Positions 16,602 through 24,919 of a stretch of 64,000 nt of DNA are shown one piece after another. The DNA is taken from NCBI RefSeq assembly GCF_003287495.1, contig NZ_PRLE01000002.1, positions 62,001 to 126,000 on the forward strand, in the 5' to 3' direction. Both the position numbers and the translations under genes were made by a program. The DNA is from Faecalibacterium prausnitzii. GTDB taxonomy: Bacteria > Bacillota > Clostridia > Oscillospirales > Ruminococcaceae. The notes under the pieces were generated by a model. That model did no database searches. It worked only from the letters and a program-made list of their open reading frames with translations, and was not told the origin of the DNA. The stretch's first letter is position 1. Each line of letters begins with the position of its first letter.

Positions 16602-16805
16602 ATGGCTAAGATGAAACTGAAGACGCACTCCGGCGCTAAGAAGCGCTTTAAGCTGACCAAGAACGGCAAGATCAAGCGCGGCCATGCATTCCGCAGCCAC
16701 ATCCTGACCAAGAAGACCACCAAGCTGACCCGTGGTTACCGTCAGCCCAGCTACGTTGATAAGACCAACGCTGCTACCATCAAGAGCATGCTGCCCTACG
16801 CCTAA
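16602..16805 (+). CDS. rpmI: 50S ribosomal protein L35
   Basis: The 67-residue basic protein has the L35 signature [32 protein letters not shown]. It lies 18 bases after infC, with SD AGGAGG. It belongs to the infC-rpmI-rplT operon and is therefore expected to follow the L20/leader control. Length is normal. Confidence 0.97.
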   Translation: MAKMKLKTHSGAKKRFKLTKNGKIKRGHAFRSHILTKKTTKLTRGYRQPSYVDKTNAATIKSMLPYA

Positions 16806-16857
16806 GAAGCGAGCCGCAAGCACACAGACATTTACGAGACTAAAGGAGATATAAAAA

Positions 16858-17208
16858 ATGGCACGTATCAAAGGCGCAACCATGACCCACAAACGTCGCA
16901 AGAAGATGCTGAAGCTGGCTAAGGGCTTCTACGGCTGCAAGAGCAAGCACTTTAAGATGGCCAAGCAGCAGGTCATGAAGAGCGGCAACTACGCTCTGGC
17001 TGGCCGCCGCATGAAGAAGCGTCAGTTCCGCAACCTGTGGATCTGCCGCATCAACAATGCTGTCCGTCCTCTGGGCATGAACTACTCCACCTTTATGGCT
17101 GGCCTGAAGAAGGCAGGCATCGAGCTGAACCGCAAGATGCTGAGCGAAATGGCCATCAACGATCCCAAGAGCTTTGCAGCTCTGGTCGAGACCGTGAAGA
17201 ACGCCTAA
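16858..17208 (+). CDS. rplT: 50S ribosomal protein L20
   Basis: L20 (116 residues) is an early 23S assembly protein and the expected autogenous repressor of this operon. [26 protein letters not shown] and [36 protein letters not shown] are diagnostic. It has SD AAAGGAGAT. The last gene of the operon, followed by a strong terminator. Confidence 0.97.
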   Translation: MARIKGATMTHKRRKKMLKLAKGFYGCKSKHFKMAKQQVMKSGNYALAGRRMKKRQFRNLWICRINNAVRPLGMNYSTFMAGLKKAGIELNRKMLSEMAINDPKSFAALVETVKNA

Positions 17209-17222
17209 TCAAGACCTTTTGT

Positions 17223-17258
17223 GACGCCCGCGCGTATTATTACGCGGGCGTCCTTTTT
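17223..17258 (+). terminator. Terminator of infC-rpmI-rplT
   Basis: GACGCCCGCG...CGTA, loop, TACGCGGGCGTC, then CTTTTTG. The stem is GC-rich with a two-base bulge. Confidence 0.9.
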
Positions 17259-17277
17259 GTATGTTCTGGAGGGCAGC

Positions 17278-18060
17278 ATGACTGAAAAAATCACCAGCCG
17301 GGAAAACGCAAAGATCAAATACGCCTGCCGCCTTGCGCAGAGTGCGGCGTTCCGCCGCGGCGAGGGCCGCTTTCTGGCCGAGGGCCGCAAGCTCTGCCCG
17401 GAGCTGGCCCGTGGCGCGGAGCTGGAAACCCTGTTTTACACCGAAACGGCGGCTGAAAAATGCCCCGAGCTGGAAACTCTGCCTGGGGAGCACTATCTGG
17501 TGGAGGACCATGTGGCCGATAAACTGGCCGACGTGGGCACCCATCAGGGCGTGTTCGGCGTGTTCCGCACGCCGGAGCATACGCTGGAAGAAGCCAGAAC
17601 GGGCGGGCGGTATCTGGCGCTGGAGCGGGTGCAGGACCCCGGCAATGTGGGCACCCTGCTGCGCTCGGCGGCGGCGTTTGGCTTTGACGGCGTGCTGCTG
17701 AGTGACGGCTGCGCCAGCGTCTGGGCCCCCAAGACCCTCCGGGCCTCCATGGGCGCGGCTGTCCGCATCCCGGTCATCGAGGCTGGGAAGATGCCGGAGG
17801 CCATTGCCGCCCTGCGGGCAAAGGGGATCACCTGCCTGGCGGCGGCACTTTATAAGTCGCAGCCCCTGAGCGCGGCCGAGCCCCGCTACCCGGGCGGCGT
17901 CTGCGTCGTCATCGGCAGCGAGGGCCAGGGCTTGACGGAGGAGACCATCCGCGCCTGCAATGGCACGGTGCGCATCCCCATGACCGACCGGGTGGAGAGC
18001 CTGAACGCGGGCATTGCGGGCAGCATTCTGCTGTGGCATTTCCGGGAGGAAAGCCTGTGA
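17278..18060 (+). CDS. TrmH-family (SpoU) RNA 2'-O-ribose methyltransferase
   Basis: The 260-residue SPOUT enzyme has an N-terminal substrate-binding domain (ITSRENAKIKYACRL ... FLAEGRKL) and the C-terminal knotted methyltransferase domain (about 105-258) with motif 1 LERVQDPGNVGTLLRSAAAFG, motif 2 VVIGSEGQGLTEE and motif 3 IPMTDRVESLNAGIAGSILLWH. It is of the YsgA/RlmB-like type that often lies near rplT or pheS; target rRNA site unknown. ATG 17278 is preceded by GGAGGGC. The end overlaps dprA, giving likely coupling. Confidence 0.92.
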   Translation: MTEKITSRENAKIKYACRLAQSAAFRRGEGRFLAEGRKLCPELARGAELETLFYTETAAEKCPELETLPGEHYLVEDHVADKLADVGTHQGVFGVFRTPEHTLEEARTGGRYLALERVQDPGNVGTLLRSAAAFGFDGVLLSDGCASVWAPKTLRASMGAAVRIPVIEAGKMPEAIAALRAKGITCLAAALYKSQPLSAAEPRYPGGVCVVIGSEGQGLTEETIRACNGTVRIPMTDRVESLNAGIAGSILLWHFREESL

Positions 18061-19202
18061 ACGGCCCGGGCCTCGGGCAGATGAGTCTCTTCCCGCCCGA
18101 GCCCGCGCCGGAGCCGCTGCTCTGCTGGCTCTGGCTGGCCCACACCCTGGGTGCGGGCAGCGGCCACGCGGGGCAGGTGCTGGACGCTTTTGGCGGGGCC
18201 CAGGAAGCCTGGGAAGCCCGGGAAAGTGACGCGTTCCGGGCAGCGGCGGGCATCCCCGCCGCCCAGCGGGCCAGCCTGCCCGGGAACACCCCGGAGCACT
18301 ACCGTGCCTTTGCGCGGCGGTGCGCGGCCCGGGGCATCCGCATCCTACCCTATGATGACCCGGACTATCCACTGGCGTTTTCCCGTATCCCGGACATGCC
18401 GCTGGTTCTCTACTGTACTGGCGACCCGCGCTGGCTCAACGAGCCTGCCACCATCGGGATGGTGGGAAGCCGCAAGCCCACCGAGTACGGCCAGCAGGCG
18501 GCAGCGGACCTGGGCGGAGCCCTGGCAAAAGCCGGGGCCGTCATCGTCAGCGGGCTGGCGGACGGGCTGGACAGCGCGGGCCACCGCGCCGCTGTCCGGG
18601 AGCACTGCCCCACCATCGGGGTGCTGGGCGTCCCCATCGACCGCACCTACCCGGCCTCCAACCGGGAACTGCGGCGGCAGATCGAGCGGAAAGGCTGTGT
18701 CATCAGTGAGTACCCGCCCGAGAGCGAGCCCGTGGGGCGGAACGGCTTTTTGCAGCGCAACCGCCTCATCGCGGCGCTGTCCTCCGCGCTGGTGGTGGTG
18801 GAGGCGCAGGAAAAAAGCGGCACCATGTCCACGGTGAACCATGCCGAGCGGTATGGAAAACCGGTGTATGCGGTGCCGGGCAGCATCTTCTCGCCCAACT
18901 CGCAGGGGACAAATGCCCTGCTGCGGGAGGGCCGCGCCAAGGCGGTCTGCAAGGCGGAAGACTTATTTGACGTGCTGGGCCTCCGCCCGGCCGCGGCGCG
19001 GGCAGAGGAGCGCACTGCAGCCGCCCCGCTGAGTGAAAATGAGCGCCGGGTGCTGGCCTGCATCGGCCCGCAGGCCCGGGGCGTGGAGGAACTGGGGAGC
19101 CAGAGCGGCCTGCCCACGGCTCTGCTGCTGGGCACCCTGATGAAGCTGGAACTCTCCGGCCGGGTGCTCTGCCTGCCGGGAAAACGGTATATTCTGCGCT
19201 GA
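18057..19202 (+). CDS. dprA: DNA-processing protein DprA (Smf)
   Basis: DprA loads RecA on incoming single-stranded DNA during transformation. The 381-residue protein has a helical N-terminal region, then the Rossmann-like core (about 120-305): IGMVGSRKPTEYG, VSGLADGLDSAGHRAA, TIGVLGVPIDRTYPASNRELR, EYPPESEPVGRNGFLQRNRLIAALS and GKPVYAVPGSIFSPNSQGTNALLREGA-like text; a C-terminal winged helix follows. GTG 18057 overlaps the upstream stop, with GGGAGGA six bases before; ATG 18081 is an alternative. Presence of dprA does not by itself show competence. Confidence 0.94.
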   Translation: MNGPGLGQMSLFPPEPAPEPLLCWLWLAHTLGAGSGHAGQVLDAFGGAQEAWEARESDAFRAAAGIPAAQRASLPGNTPEHYRAFARRCAARGIRILPYDDPDYPLAFSRIPDMPLVLYCTGDPRWLNEPATIGMVGSRKPTEYGQQAAADLGGALAKAGAVIVSGLADGLDSAGHRAAVREHCPTIGVLGVPIDRTYPASNRELRRQIERKGCVISEYPPESEPVGRNGFLQRNRLIAALSSALVVVEAQEKSGTMSTVNHAERYGKPVYAVPGSIFSPNSQGTNALLREGRAKAVCKAEDLFDVLGLRPAAARAEERTAAAPLSENERRVLACIGPQARGVEELGSQSGLPTALLLGTLMKLELSGRVLCLPGKRYILR

Positions 19203-19235
19203 AAAGCGCATTTCTATATAAAAGGGAGAAAACGT

Positions 19236-21320
19236 ATGTCGAAACTGGTGATCGTGGAGTCGCCCGCAAAGGCGAAGACCATTGGCAAATATCTGGGCAA
19301 GGATTACGAAGTAACGGCCAGCATGGGCCATATCCGGGATCTGCCCGCCTCGCAGCTTGGCATTGATGTGGAGCACGATTACGCGCCCCAGTACATCAGC
19401 ATCAAGGGCAAGGAAAAGCTCATCAAGGAGCTCAAGAGCAAGGCCAAGCACTCGGACGGCGTCATCCTTGCGACCGACCCGGACCGTGAGGGCGAAGCCA
19501 TCAGCTGGCACCTGGCCAATATCCTGGGCCTGGACCCCCACGGCAACAACCGCGTGACCTTTGACGAGATCACGAAGAAAGGCGTGCAGGAGGGCATGGC
19601 CCACCCCCGCGCCATTGACGAAGACCTCTTCAACGCCCAGCAGGCCCGCCGCGTGCTGGACCGTCTGGTGGGCTATAAGCTCAGCCCGTTCCTCTGGCGG
19701 AAAGTCCGCCGGGGCCTGTCGGCAGGCCGTGTGCAGAGCGTGGCCGTCCGGATCATCGACGACCGGGAAAAAGAGATCGAGAATTTCAAGCCGGAGGAGT
19801 ACTGGAACATTGACGCCAGCTTCGGCGTGGGCCGCAAGACCTTTACGGCCCGCCTCTCCTCGGACGCCAAGGGCAAAAAGCTCCTGCCCCACAATGAGGA
19901 AGAGGCCCGCGCCATTGAGCAGGGCCTGCAGGGGGCCGAGTACACCGTGGGCGAACTGAAAAAGGGTAAGCGCTCCAAGCAGCCCACCCCGGCGTTCATC
20001 ACCAGTACCCTGCAGCAGGAGGCTTCCCGCCGCCTGGGCTTTACGGCCACCCGCACCATGCGGGCCGCCCAGACCCTGTACGAGGGCGTGGACATTGCCG
20101 GGCATGGCACCATGGGTCTGATCACCTATATGCGTACCGACAGCCTCCGCATCTCCGATGAAGCCGTTGCCGCCGCAAAGGAGTATATCGCAGGGGCCTA
20201 CGGCGAAAATTATATCTGTCCCTACAAGCGCGCCTGGAAGACCAAGAGCGCGACCGCGGCGCAGGACGCCCATGAGGCCATCCGTCCCTCGGTGCCGTCC
20301 CTGACGCCGGACGAGGTGGATCAGAGCATCAGCGGCGATACCGCCAAGCTCTACCGGATGATCTGGAGCCGCTTTATGGCCAGCCAGATGGCCGACTGCC
20401 AGCAGGATACCGTGTCCGTGACCGTCTATGCGGGGGACTACCGCTTCAAGGCCAGCGGCTACACGGTCACGTTTGATGGCTTTACCGCCCTGTACGAGGA
20501 AGCCACCGACGAGAAAGAAAAGAAAGAGACCAGCCTGCCCCCGCTGGAGCAGGGCCAGGTGCTCAAGCTCAAGGAGCTGAAGAGCGAACAGAAGTTCACC
20601 CAGCCCCCTGCCCGTTACACCGAGGCCACCCTCATTAAGGCGCTGGAAGAGAACGGCATCGGCCGCCCCTCCACCTACGCGCCCATCATCACCACCATCA
20701 TTGACCGCGGCTATGTGGAGCGGGACCAGAAAAAGCTCAAGCCCACCCTGCTGGGCCGGGCCGTGGACGGCCTGATGCTGGAGCAGTTCCCTCACATCGT
20801 GGATGTGGACTTCTCGGCTGAGATGGAGAAGAACCTGGATAAGGTGGAAAGCGGCAAGGCCGACTGGCACAAGACCGTGGACGACTTCTATCAGGGGTTT
20901 GCAGCCAGCCTGGAGCAGGCGGAGAAGAACATGGAGGGCAAAAAGGTCAAGGTGCCGGACGAGCCCTCCAGCGAGGTGTGCGACCTGTGCGGCCGCCCCA
21001 TGGTCATCAAGGTGGGCAAGTATGGCAAGTTCCTGGCCTGCTCGGGCTTCCCGGAGTGCCGGGGCACCAAGCGGCTGGTCAAGGATACCGGCGGCATCTG
21101 CCCCAAGTGCGGCAAGGGCCGTATGCTGGAGCGTAAGAGCGCCAAGGGCCGCATTTACTACGGCTGTGAGCGCTACCCCGACTGCGATTTTATGACCTGG
21201 GACATGCCCGTGGCCACCAAGTGCGAGAAATGCGGCTCCACCCTCTTCCGCAAGGGCTCCAAGCTCTACTGTGCAAAAGAGGGCTGTGGCTTTGAGATGC
21301 CGGTGCCGAAGAAAGATTAA
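19236..21320 (+). CDS. topA: DNA topoisomerase I (type IA)
   Basis: The 694-residue enzyme relaxes negative supercoils through a 5'-phosphotyrosine. The TOPRIM domain is at the N-terminus (KLVIVESPAKAKTIGKYLG ... DPDREGEAISWHL); the catalytic tyrosine is in GLITYMRTDSLRIS (about residue 298). A C-terminal tail has three zinc-ribbon repeats: CDLCG...C, CPKCG...GCERYPDC and CEKCGS...C. The dprA-topA-trmFO order is typical of Firmicutes. SD AAGGGAGAA. The stop codon is immediately continued by repeat copy 3. Confidence 0.97.
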   Translation: MSKLVIVESPAKAKTIGKYLGKDYEVTASMGHIRDLPASQLGIDVEHDYAPQYISIKGKEKLIKELKSKAKHSDGVILATDPDREGEAISWHLANILGLDPHGNNRVTFDEITKKGVQEGMAHPRAIDEDLFNAQQARRVLDRLVGYKLSPFLWRKVRRGLSAGRVQSVAVRIIDDREKEIENFKPEEYWNIDASFGVGRKTFTARLSSDAKGKKLLPHNEEEARAIEQGLQGAEYTVGELKKGKRSKQPTPAFITSTLQQEASRRLGFTATRTMRAAQTLYEGVDIAGHGTMGLITYMRTDSLRISDEAVAAAKEYIAGAYGENYICPYKRAWKTKSATAAQDAHEAIRPSVPSLTPDEVDQSISGDTAKLYRMIWSRFMASQMADCQQDTVSVTVYAGDYRFKASGYTVTFDGFTALYEEATDEKEKKETSLPPLEQGQVLKLKELKSEQKFTQPPARYTEATLIKALEENGIGRPSTYAPIITTIIDRGYVERDQKKLKPTLLGRAVDGLMLEQFPHIVDVDFSAEMEKNLDKVESGKADWHKTVDDFYQGFAASLEQAEKNMEGKKVKVPDEPSSEVCDLCGRPMVIKVGKYGKFLACSGFPECRGTKRLVKDTGGICPKCGKGRMLERKSAKGRIYYGCERYPDCDFMTWDMPVATKCEKCGSTLFRKGSKLYCAKEGCGFEMPVPKKD

Positions 21321-21450
21321 ACCTCTCAGTCTGCTTCGCAGACAGCCGCTCCCCTTTCGGCACTTTCGCGCCACCTCCCCCGGCCGGGGGAGTCTTTCCT
21401 GGCAGGGGAGCCCTTGGCAGTGCGGGAATGTTTCTACTGACTGCCTGGGG
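21319..21450. repeat. Palindromic intergenic repeat, copy 3 (left half plus centre)
   Basis: Starts inside the topA stop codon (AACCTCTCAGTC). The left mini-hairpin reads TCTGC/GCAGA instead of GAGC/GCTC in copy 1. The CTCCCCCGGCCGGGGGAG palindrome and GGGGAGCCCTTGGCA arm are present; the right half stops after GACTGCCTGGGG. Confidence 0.8.
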
Positions 21451-21478
21451 TTTTGAAGTAAGATGAAAGGGATATGAA

Positions 21479-22855
21479 ATGCAAAATTACAAAGTTACTG
21501 TATTGGGTGCCGGCCTTGCGGGCTGCGAGGCGGCGCTCTGGCTGGCGGGCAAGGGCGTGCAGGTGGAGCTCTATGAGCAGAAACCCACCCATTTTTCCCC
21601 GGCCCACAAGAGCGAGGGATTTGCCGAGCTCATCTGCTCCAACAGCCTCAAGGCCGAGCGGCTGGATTCCGCTTCCGGCCTGCTCAAGGAGGAGATGCGC
21701 CGGATGGGCAGCCAGCTCCTCAATGCCGCCGAGACGGCCCGTGTGGCCGCCGGCGGCGCGCTGGCTGTGGACCGTGACGCGTTCAGCGCCGAGGTGACGA
21801 GGCTGGTGGAAGCCTGCCCCAACATCAACGTCCACCGGGAGCGGGTGGAGCGGATCGACGAGAGTGCGCCCATCCTGGTGGCTACCGGCCCCCTGACGGA
21901 CGGTGCCCTGGCTGACGAGATCGGCAAGCTGACGGGCGACGAGCGGCTGCATTTTTACGACGCCGTGGCTCCCATCGTGACGGCGGAAAGTCTCGATCAC
22001 GAAAAAGTGTTTGCCGCTTCCCGCTATGACCGGGGCGAGGCCGATTACCTCAACTGCCCGTTCAACAAGGCGGAGTATGAGGCGTTCCATGCAGCCCTTG
22101 CCTCGGCCGAGAGGGCACCGCTCCACGATTTTGATACCGGGGCGGAGCAGTCCGCCCAGCCGGACCCGGATGCCCACGGCAAAAAGGCCGATGCGGTCAC
22201 GGTCTACGAGGGCTGTATGCCCATTGAGATCATGGCCGCCCGGGGAGCCGATACCATGCGGTTCGGCCCCCTGCGCCCGGTGGGCCTCGTTGACCCGCGC
22301 ACCGGCCACCGCCCCTGGGCCAATGTCCAGCTCCGGGCCGAGAACAAGGATCGGACGCTCTACAATATCGTGGGCTTCCAGACCAACCTCAAGTGGGGCG
22401 AGCAGAAGCGGGTGTTCCGCATGATCCCGGGCCTGGAACACGCGGAATTCGTGCGGTACGGTGTCATGCACCGCAACACGTTCCTGGACGCGCCCCGGGT
22501 GCTGGAAGGGAGTCTCTGCCTGAAAGAGCACCCCAACGTCTTCTTTGCCGGGCAGATCACCGGCTTTGAGGGCTATATGGAGAGCGCGGCCAGCGGCCTG
22601 CTGGCGGCCCGCAATCTCTACGCCCGGCTGGAGGGCAAAGTGCTGCCCCCGCCCCCGGTGGATACCATGTGCGGGGCGCTGATCCAGTACCTGACCACCG
22701 AGAACAAGCACTTCCAGCCTATGGGAGCCAATATGGGCATCCTGCCCCCGCTGCCGGAGGAGAGCCGCCCGCGGGACAAGCGCCTGCGGTACATGGCCGC
22801 CGCCCAGCGGGCTGTGGCCAGCTTCCAGCAGTGGCTGGACGAGAATGCATTGTAA
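21479..22855 (+). CDS. trmFO: Methylenetetrahydrofolate--tRNA-(uracil-5-)-methyltransferase
   Basis: TrmFO makes ribothymidine at tRNA position 54 using methylenetetrahydrofolate and FAD. The 458-residue protein begins with the FAD-binding KVTVLGAGLAGCEAALWLAGKGVQVELYE, followed by HKSEGFAELICSNSLKAERL, YEGCMPIEIMAARGADTMRFGPLRPVGL and FAGQITGFEGYMESAASGLLAARN, all family hallmarks. ATG 21479 has AAAGGG about eight bases upstream. Repeat copies lie on both sides. Confidence 0.96.
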   Translation: MQNYKVTVLGAGLAGCEAALWLAGKGVQVELYEQKPTHFSPAHKSEGFAELICSNSLKAERLDSASGLLKEEMRRMGSQLLNAAETARVAAGGALAVDRDAFSAEVTRLVEACPNINVHRERVERIDESAPILVATGPLTDGALADEIGKLTGDERLHFYDAVAPIVTAESLDHEKVFAASRYDRGEADYLNCPFNKAEYEAFHAALASAERAPLHDFDTGAEQSAQPDPDAHGKKADAVTVYEGCMPIEIMAARGADTMRFGPLRPVGLVDPRTGHRPWANVQLRAENKDRTLYNIVGFQTNLKWGEQKRVFRMIPGLEHAEFVRYGVMHRNTFLDAPRVLEGSLCLKEHPNVFFAGQITGFEGYMESAASGLLAARNLYARLEGKVLPPPPVDTMCGALIQYLTTENKHFQPMGANMGILPPLPEESRPRDKRLRYMAAAQRAVASFQQWLDENAL

Positions 22856-22870
22856 AAGGGAAACAAGCTA

Positions 22871-23095
22871 GCCCTCTCAGGCCGCCTATTGGCGTCCAGC
22901 TGTTCCCCTTTTTGGCTTTGCCATTTTCCCCCGACCGGGGGAAATCTTTCCCAAAGGGGGAGCCCTTGGCAAAACCGGAAACATTGCGGGGACTGCCAAG
23001 GCCTCTCACTTTGAAAGACTCCCCCGGCCGGGGGAGGTGGCACGAAAGTGCCAGAAGGGGGCAAGGTGGCATTGCGAAGCAATGACGGAGAGGGC
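22871..23095. repeat. Palindromic intergenic repeat, copy 4 (second subfamily, extended)
   Basis: Outer ends GCCCTCTCAGGC and GACGGAGAGGGC define a variant of the family. It holds CCCCCGACCGGGGG-type and CTCCCCCGGCCGGGGGAG palindromes, inner arms GGGGGAGCCCTTGGCA / TGCCAAGGCCTCTC, a GGCAC/GTGCC hairpin and the right mini-hairpin ATTGC/GCAAT. At about 225 bases it is the longest copy and fills the trmFO-plsX gap. Confidence 0.8.
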
Positions 23096-23125
23096 AAGGA
23101 TACGAACAATCAGAAAGGAGTACCT

Positions 23126-24136
23126 ATGAAGATCATTGTGGATATGATGGGCGGCGACAACGCCCCGCTGGCGGTGCTGGAGGGCACGGCCGCCGCGGTC
23201 AAGGAGTACGGCGTGGAGGTCATCGGCGTGGGCGATGAGGCACTGGTCCGCAAGACCGCTGCCGAGCACAACATTCCGCTGGACGGCATCACCCTGCACA
23301 ACTGCACCGAGACCATTGAGATGTGTGATGAACCTGCCAGGGCCATCCGCTCCAAGAAAGATTCCTCCATTGTGGTGGGTCTCAACATGCTGAAAAACGG
23401 CGAGGGCGACGCGTTCGTCTCCGCCGGCAGCACGGGTGCCCTGCATGTGGGCGCCAGCCTCATCGTGCGCACCCTGCGGGGCGTCAAGCGCCCGGCACTG
23501 GCTACCATGGTGCCCGCCAAAAAGCAGGCCTATCTGCTGCTGGACTGCGGTGCCAATGTGGAGTGCCGCCCCGAGATGCTGGCCGCCTTTGCCGTGATGG
23601 GCAGCTGCTATGTCAACAAGGTGGAGGGCCGCCAGAACCCCACGGTGGCGCTGGCCAACAACGGTGCCGAGGAGAGCAAGGGAACCCCGATGCTGAGAGA
23701 AGCACATCAGCTGCTGAAAGTGACCCCGGGCGTGAATTTTGTGGGCAATATCGAGCCCCGGGACGTGCCCAACGGGGAAGTGGACGTGGTGGTCTGTGAT
23801 GGCTTTACGGGCAATGTCATCCTCAAGCTGACCGAGGGCGTGGCCAAGATGCTGCTGGGAATGCTCAAGCAGATGTTCCTGGCAAACCTGGGCGGCAAGC
23901 TGGCTTACCTGCTGCTCAAGGGCGGCGTGAGCGACCTCAAGCACCAGATGGACAGCGAGGAGTACGGCGGTGCCCCGTTCCTGGGGGCCAAGCAGCCCGT
24001 CATCAAGGCCCACGGTTCCTCCAAGGCCAAGGGCATCAAGAACGCCATCCGTCAGGCAAAGATCTGTGTGGAGAACGACCTGTGCGGCACCATGCAGGCA
24101 GCACTCGATGAGTTGAAACCCTCTCAGTCTGCCTGA
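23126..24136 (+). CDS. plsX: Phosphate acyltransferase PlsX
   Basis: PlsX converts acyl-ACP to acyl-phosphate for phospholipid synthesis. The 336-residue protein has KIIVDMMGGDNAPLAVLEG at the N-terminus, ISAGSTGAL-like FVSAGSTGALHVGA, LLDCGANVECRPEML and DVVVCDGFTGNVILKLTEGVAKML. SD AAAGGAG precedes ATG 23126. The last six residues (PSQSA and the preceding Lys codon boundary) and the stop codon are encoded by repeat copy 5, so the natural C-terminus has been replaced or extended. acpP and fab genes, often next to plsX, are absent; rnc follows. Confidence 0.95.
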   Translation: MKIIVDMMGGDNAPLAVLEGTAAAVKEYGVEVIGVGDEALVRKTAAEHNIPLDGITLHNCTETIEMCDEPARAIRSKKDSSIVVGLNMLKNGEGDAFVSAGSTGALHVGASLIVRTLRGVKRPALATMVPAKKQAYLLLDCGANVECRPEMLAAFAVMGSCYVNKVEGRQNPTVALANNGAEESKGTPMLREAHQLLKVTPGVNFVGNIEPRDVPNGEVDVVVCDGFTGNVILKLTEGVAKMLLGMLKQMFLANLGGKLAYLLLKGGVSDLKHQMDSEEYGGAPFLGAKQPVIKAHGSSKAKGIKNAIRQAKICVENDLCGTMQAALDELKPSQSA

Positions 24137-24176
24137 CGGCGGCCAGCTCCCCGGATCGGGGAGCCCTTGGCAAAGA
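24117..24176. repeat. Palindromic intergenic repeat, copy 5 (left fragment inside plsX 3' end)
   Basis: AAACCCTCTCAGTCTGCCTG, then CTCCCCGGATCGGGGAG and CCCTTGGCA. It keeps the left end, a shortened palindrome and the first inner arm only. Its first 20 bases are translated as the end of PlsX. Confidence 0.7.
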
Positions 24177-24244
24177 GATTTTGTTTTATGTGATCGCCAT
24201 GTGTTTGCCGAAAAACGGAACGACATAAGGGAGTAATAAAATCT

Positions 24245-24919
24245 ATGAGTCATCAATTGGAAACCATCATCGGCTATCAATTCAAGAATCCGGAGCTGCT
24301 GGAAACAGCCCTTACCCACACCAGCTATGCCAACGAGAGCCGGGTGCCTGTCAAGCACAACGAGCGGCTGGAGTTTCTGGGCGACAGCGTGCTGCAGATC
24401 GTCTCGGCGGATTATCTGTTCCATGCCTACGCCGACCGCCCCGAGGGCGATCTGACCCGCATCCGGTCCAGCCTCGTCAGCGAGGGGGCGCTGTTCCAGT
24501 TCGCGCAGGAGATCAACCTGGGCGAGTACCTGCGCCTGGGCCGCGGCGAGGAGCGCTGCGGCGGCCGCACCCGCCCCAGCGTGGTGTCCGATGCCTTTGA
24601 GGCCGTCATTGCCGCTTTGTATCTGGATGGCGGCATGGAGGTAGCCCGCAATTTCATCCTGCCCTTTATCACCGAGGGCAAGCACGCCGAGGCGGATTAC
24701 AAGACCCGCCTGCAGGAGATCGTGCAGCAGAACCCCGAGGAACGGTTGAGCTATGTGGTGGAGCAGGAATCCGGCCCCGACCACGACAAGCACTTTGTGG
24801 TGGCCGTCCGCTTCAACTCGGACAAAGTCGCCCGCGGCGAGGGACGCAGCAAGAAAGTCGCGGAGCAGCACGCCGCCCGCGAGGCGCTCAAGCTGCTGGG
24901 TGTGATAAAGGAAAAGTAA
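24245..24919 (+). CDS. rnc: Ribonuclease III
   Basis: RNase III (224 residues) cleaves double-stranded RNA in rRNA and mRNA maturation. The catalytic signature NERLEFLGDSVLQIV (about 39-53), the second acidic site DAFEAVIAALYLDGG and a C-terminal double-stranded RNA-binding domain (DYKTRLQEIVQQ ... GRSKKVAEQHAAREALKLL) are intact. Its stop abuts the smc start, and rnc-smc-ftsY is a classical Firmicutes cluster. The palindromic repeats between these genes would make RNase III-like hairpins in the same transcripts. Confidence 0.97.
   Translation: MSHQLETIIGYQFKNPELLETALTHTSYANESRVPVKHNERLEFLGDSVLQIVSADYLFHAYADRPEGDLTRIRSSLVSEGALFQFAQEINLGEYLRLGRGEERCGGRTRPSVVSDAFEAVIAALYLDGGMEVARNFILPFITEGKHAEADYKTRLQEIVQQNPEERLSYVVEQESGPDHDKHFVVAVRFNSDKVARGEGRSKKVAEQHAAREALKLLGVIKEK

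Noticed and set aside
2102-23095. CRISPR array interpretation of the repeats
   Set aside because: Copies are far apart, long, palindromic and lie in separate intergenic gaps without regular spacers or cas genes.
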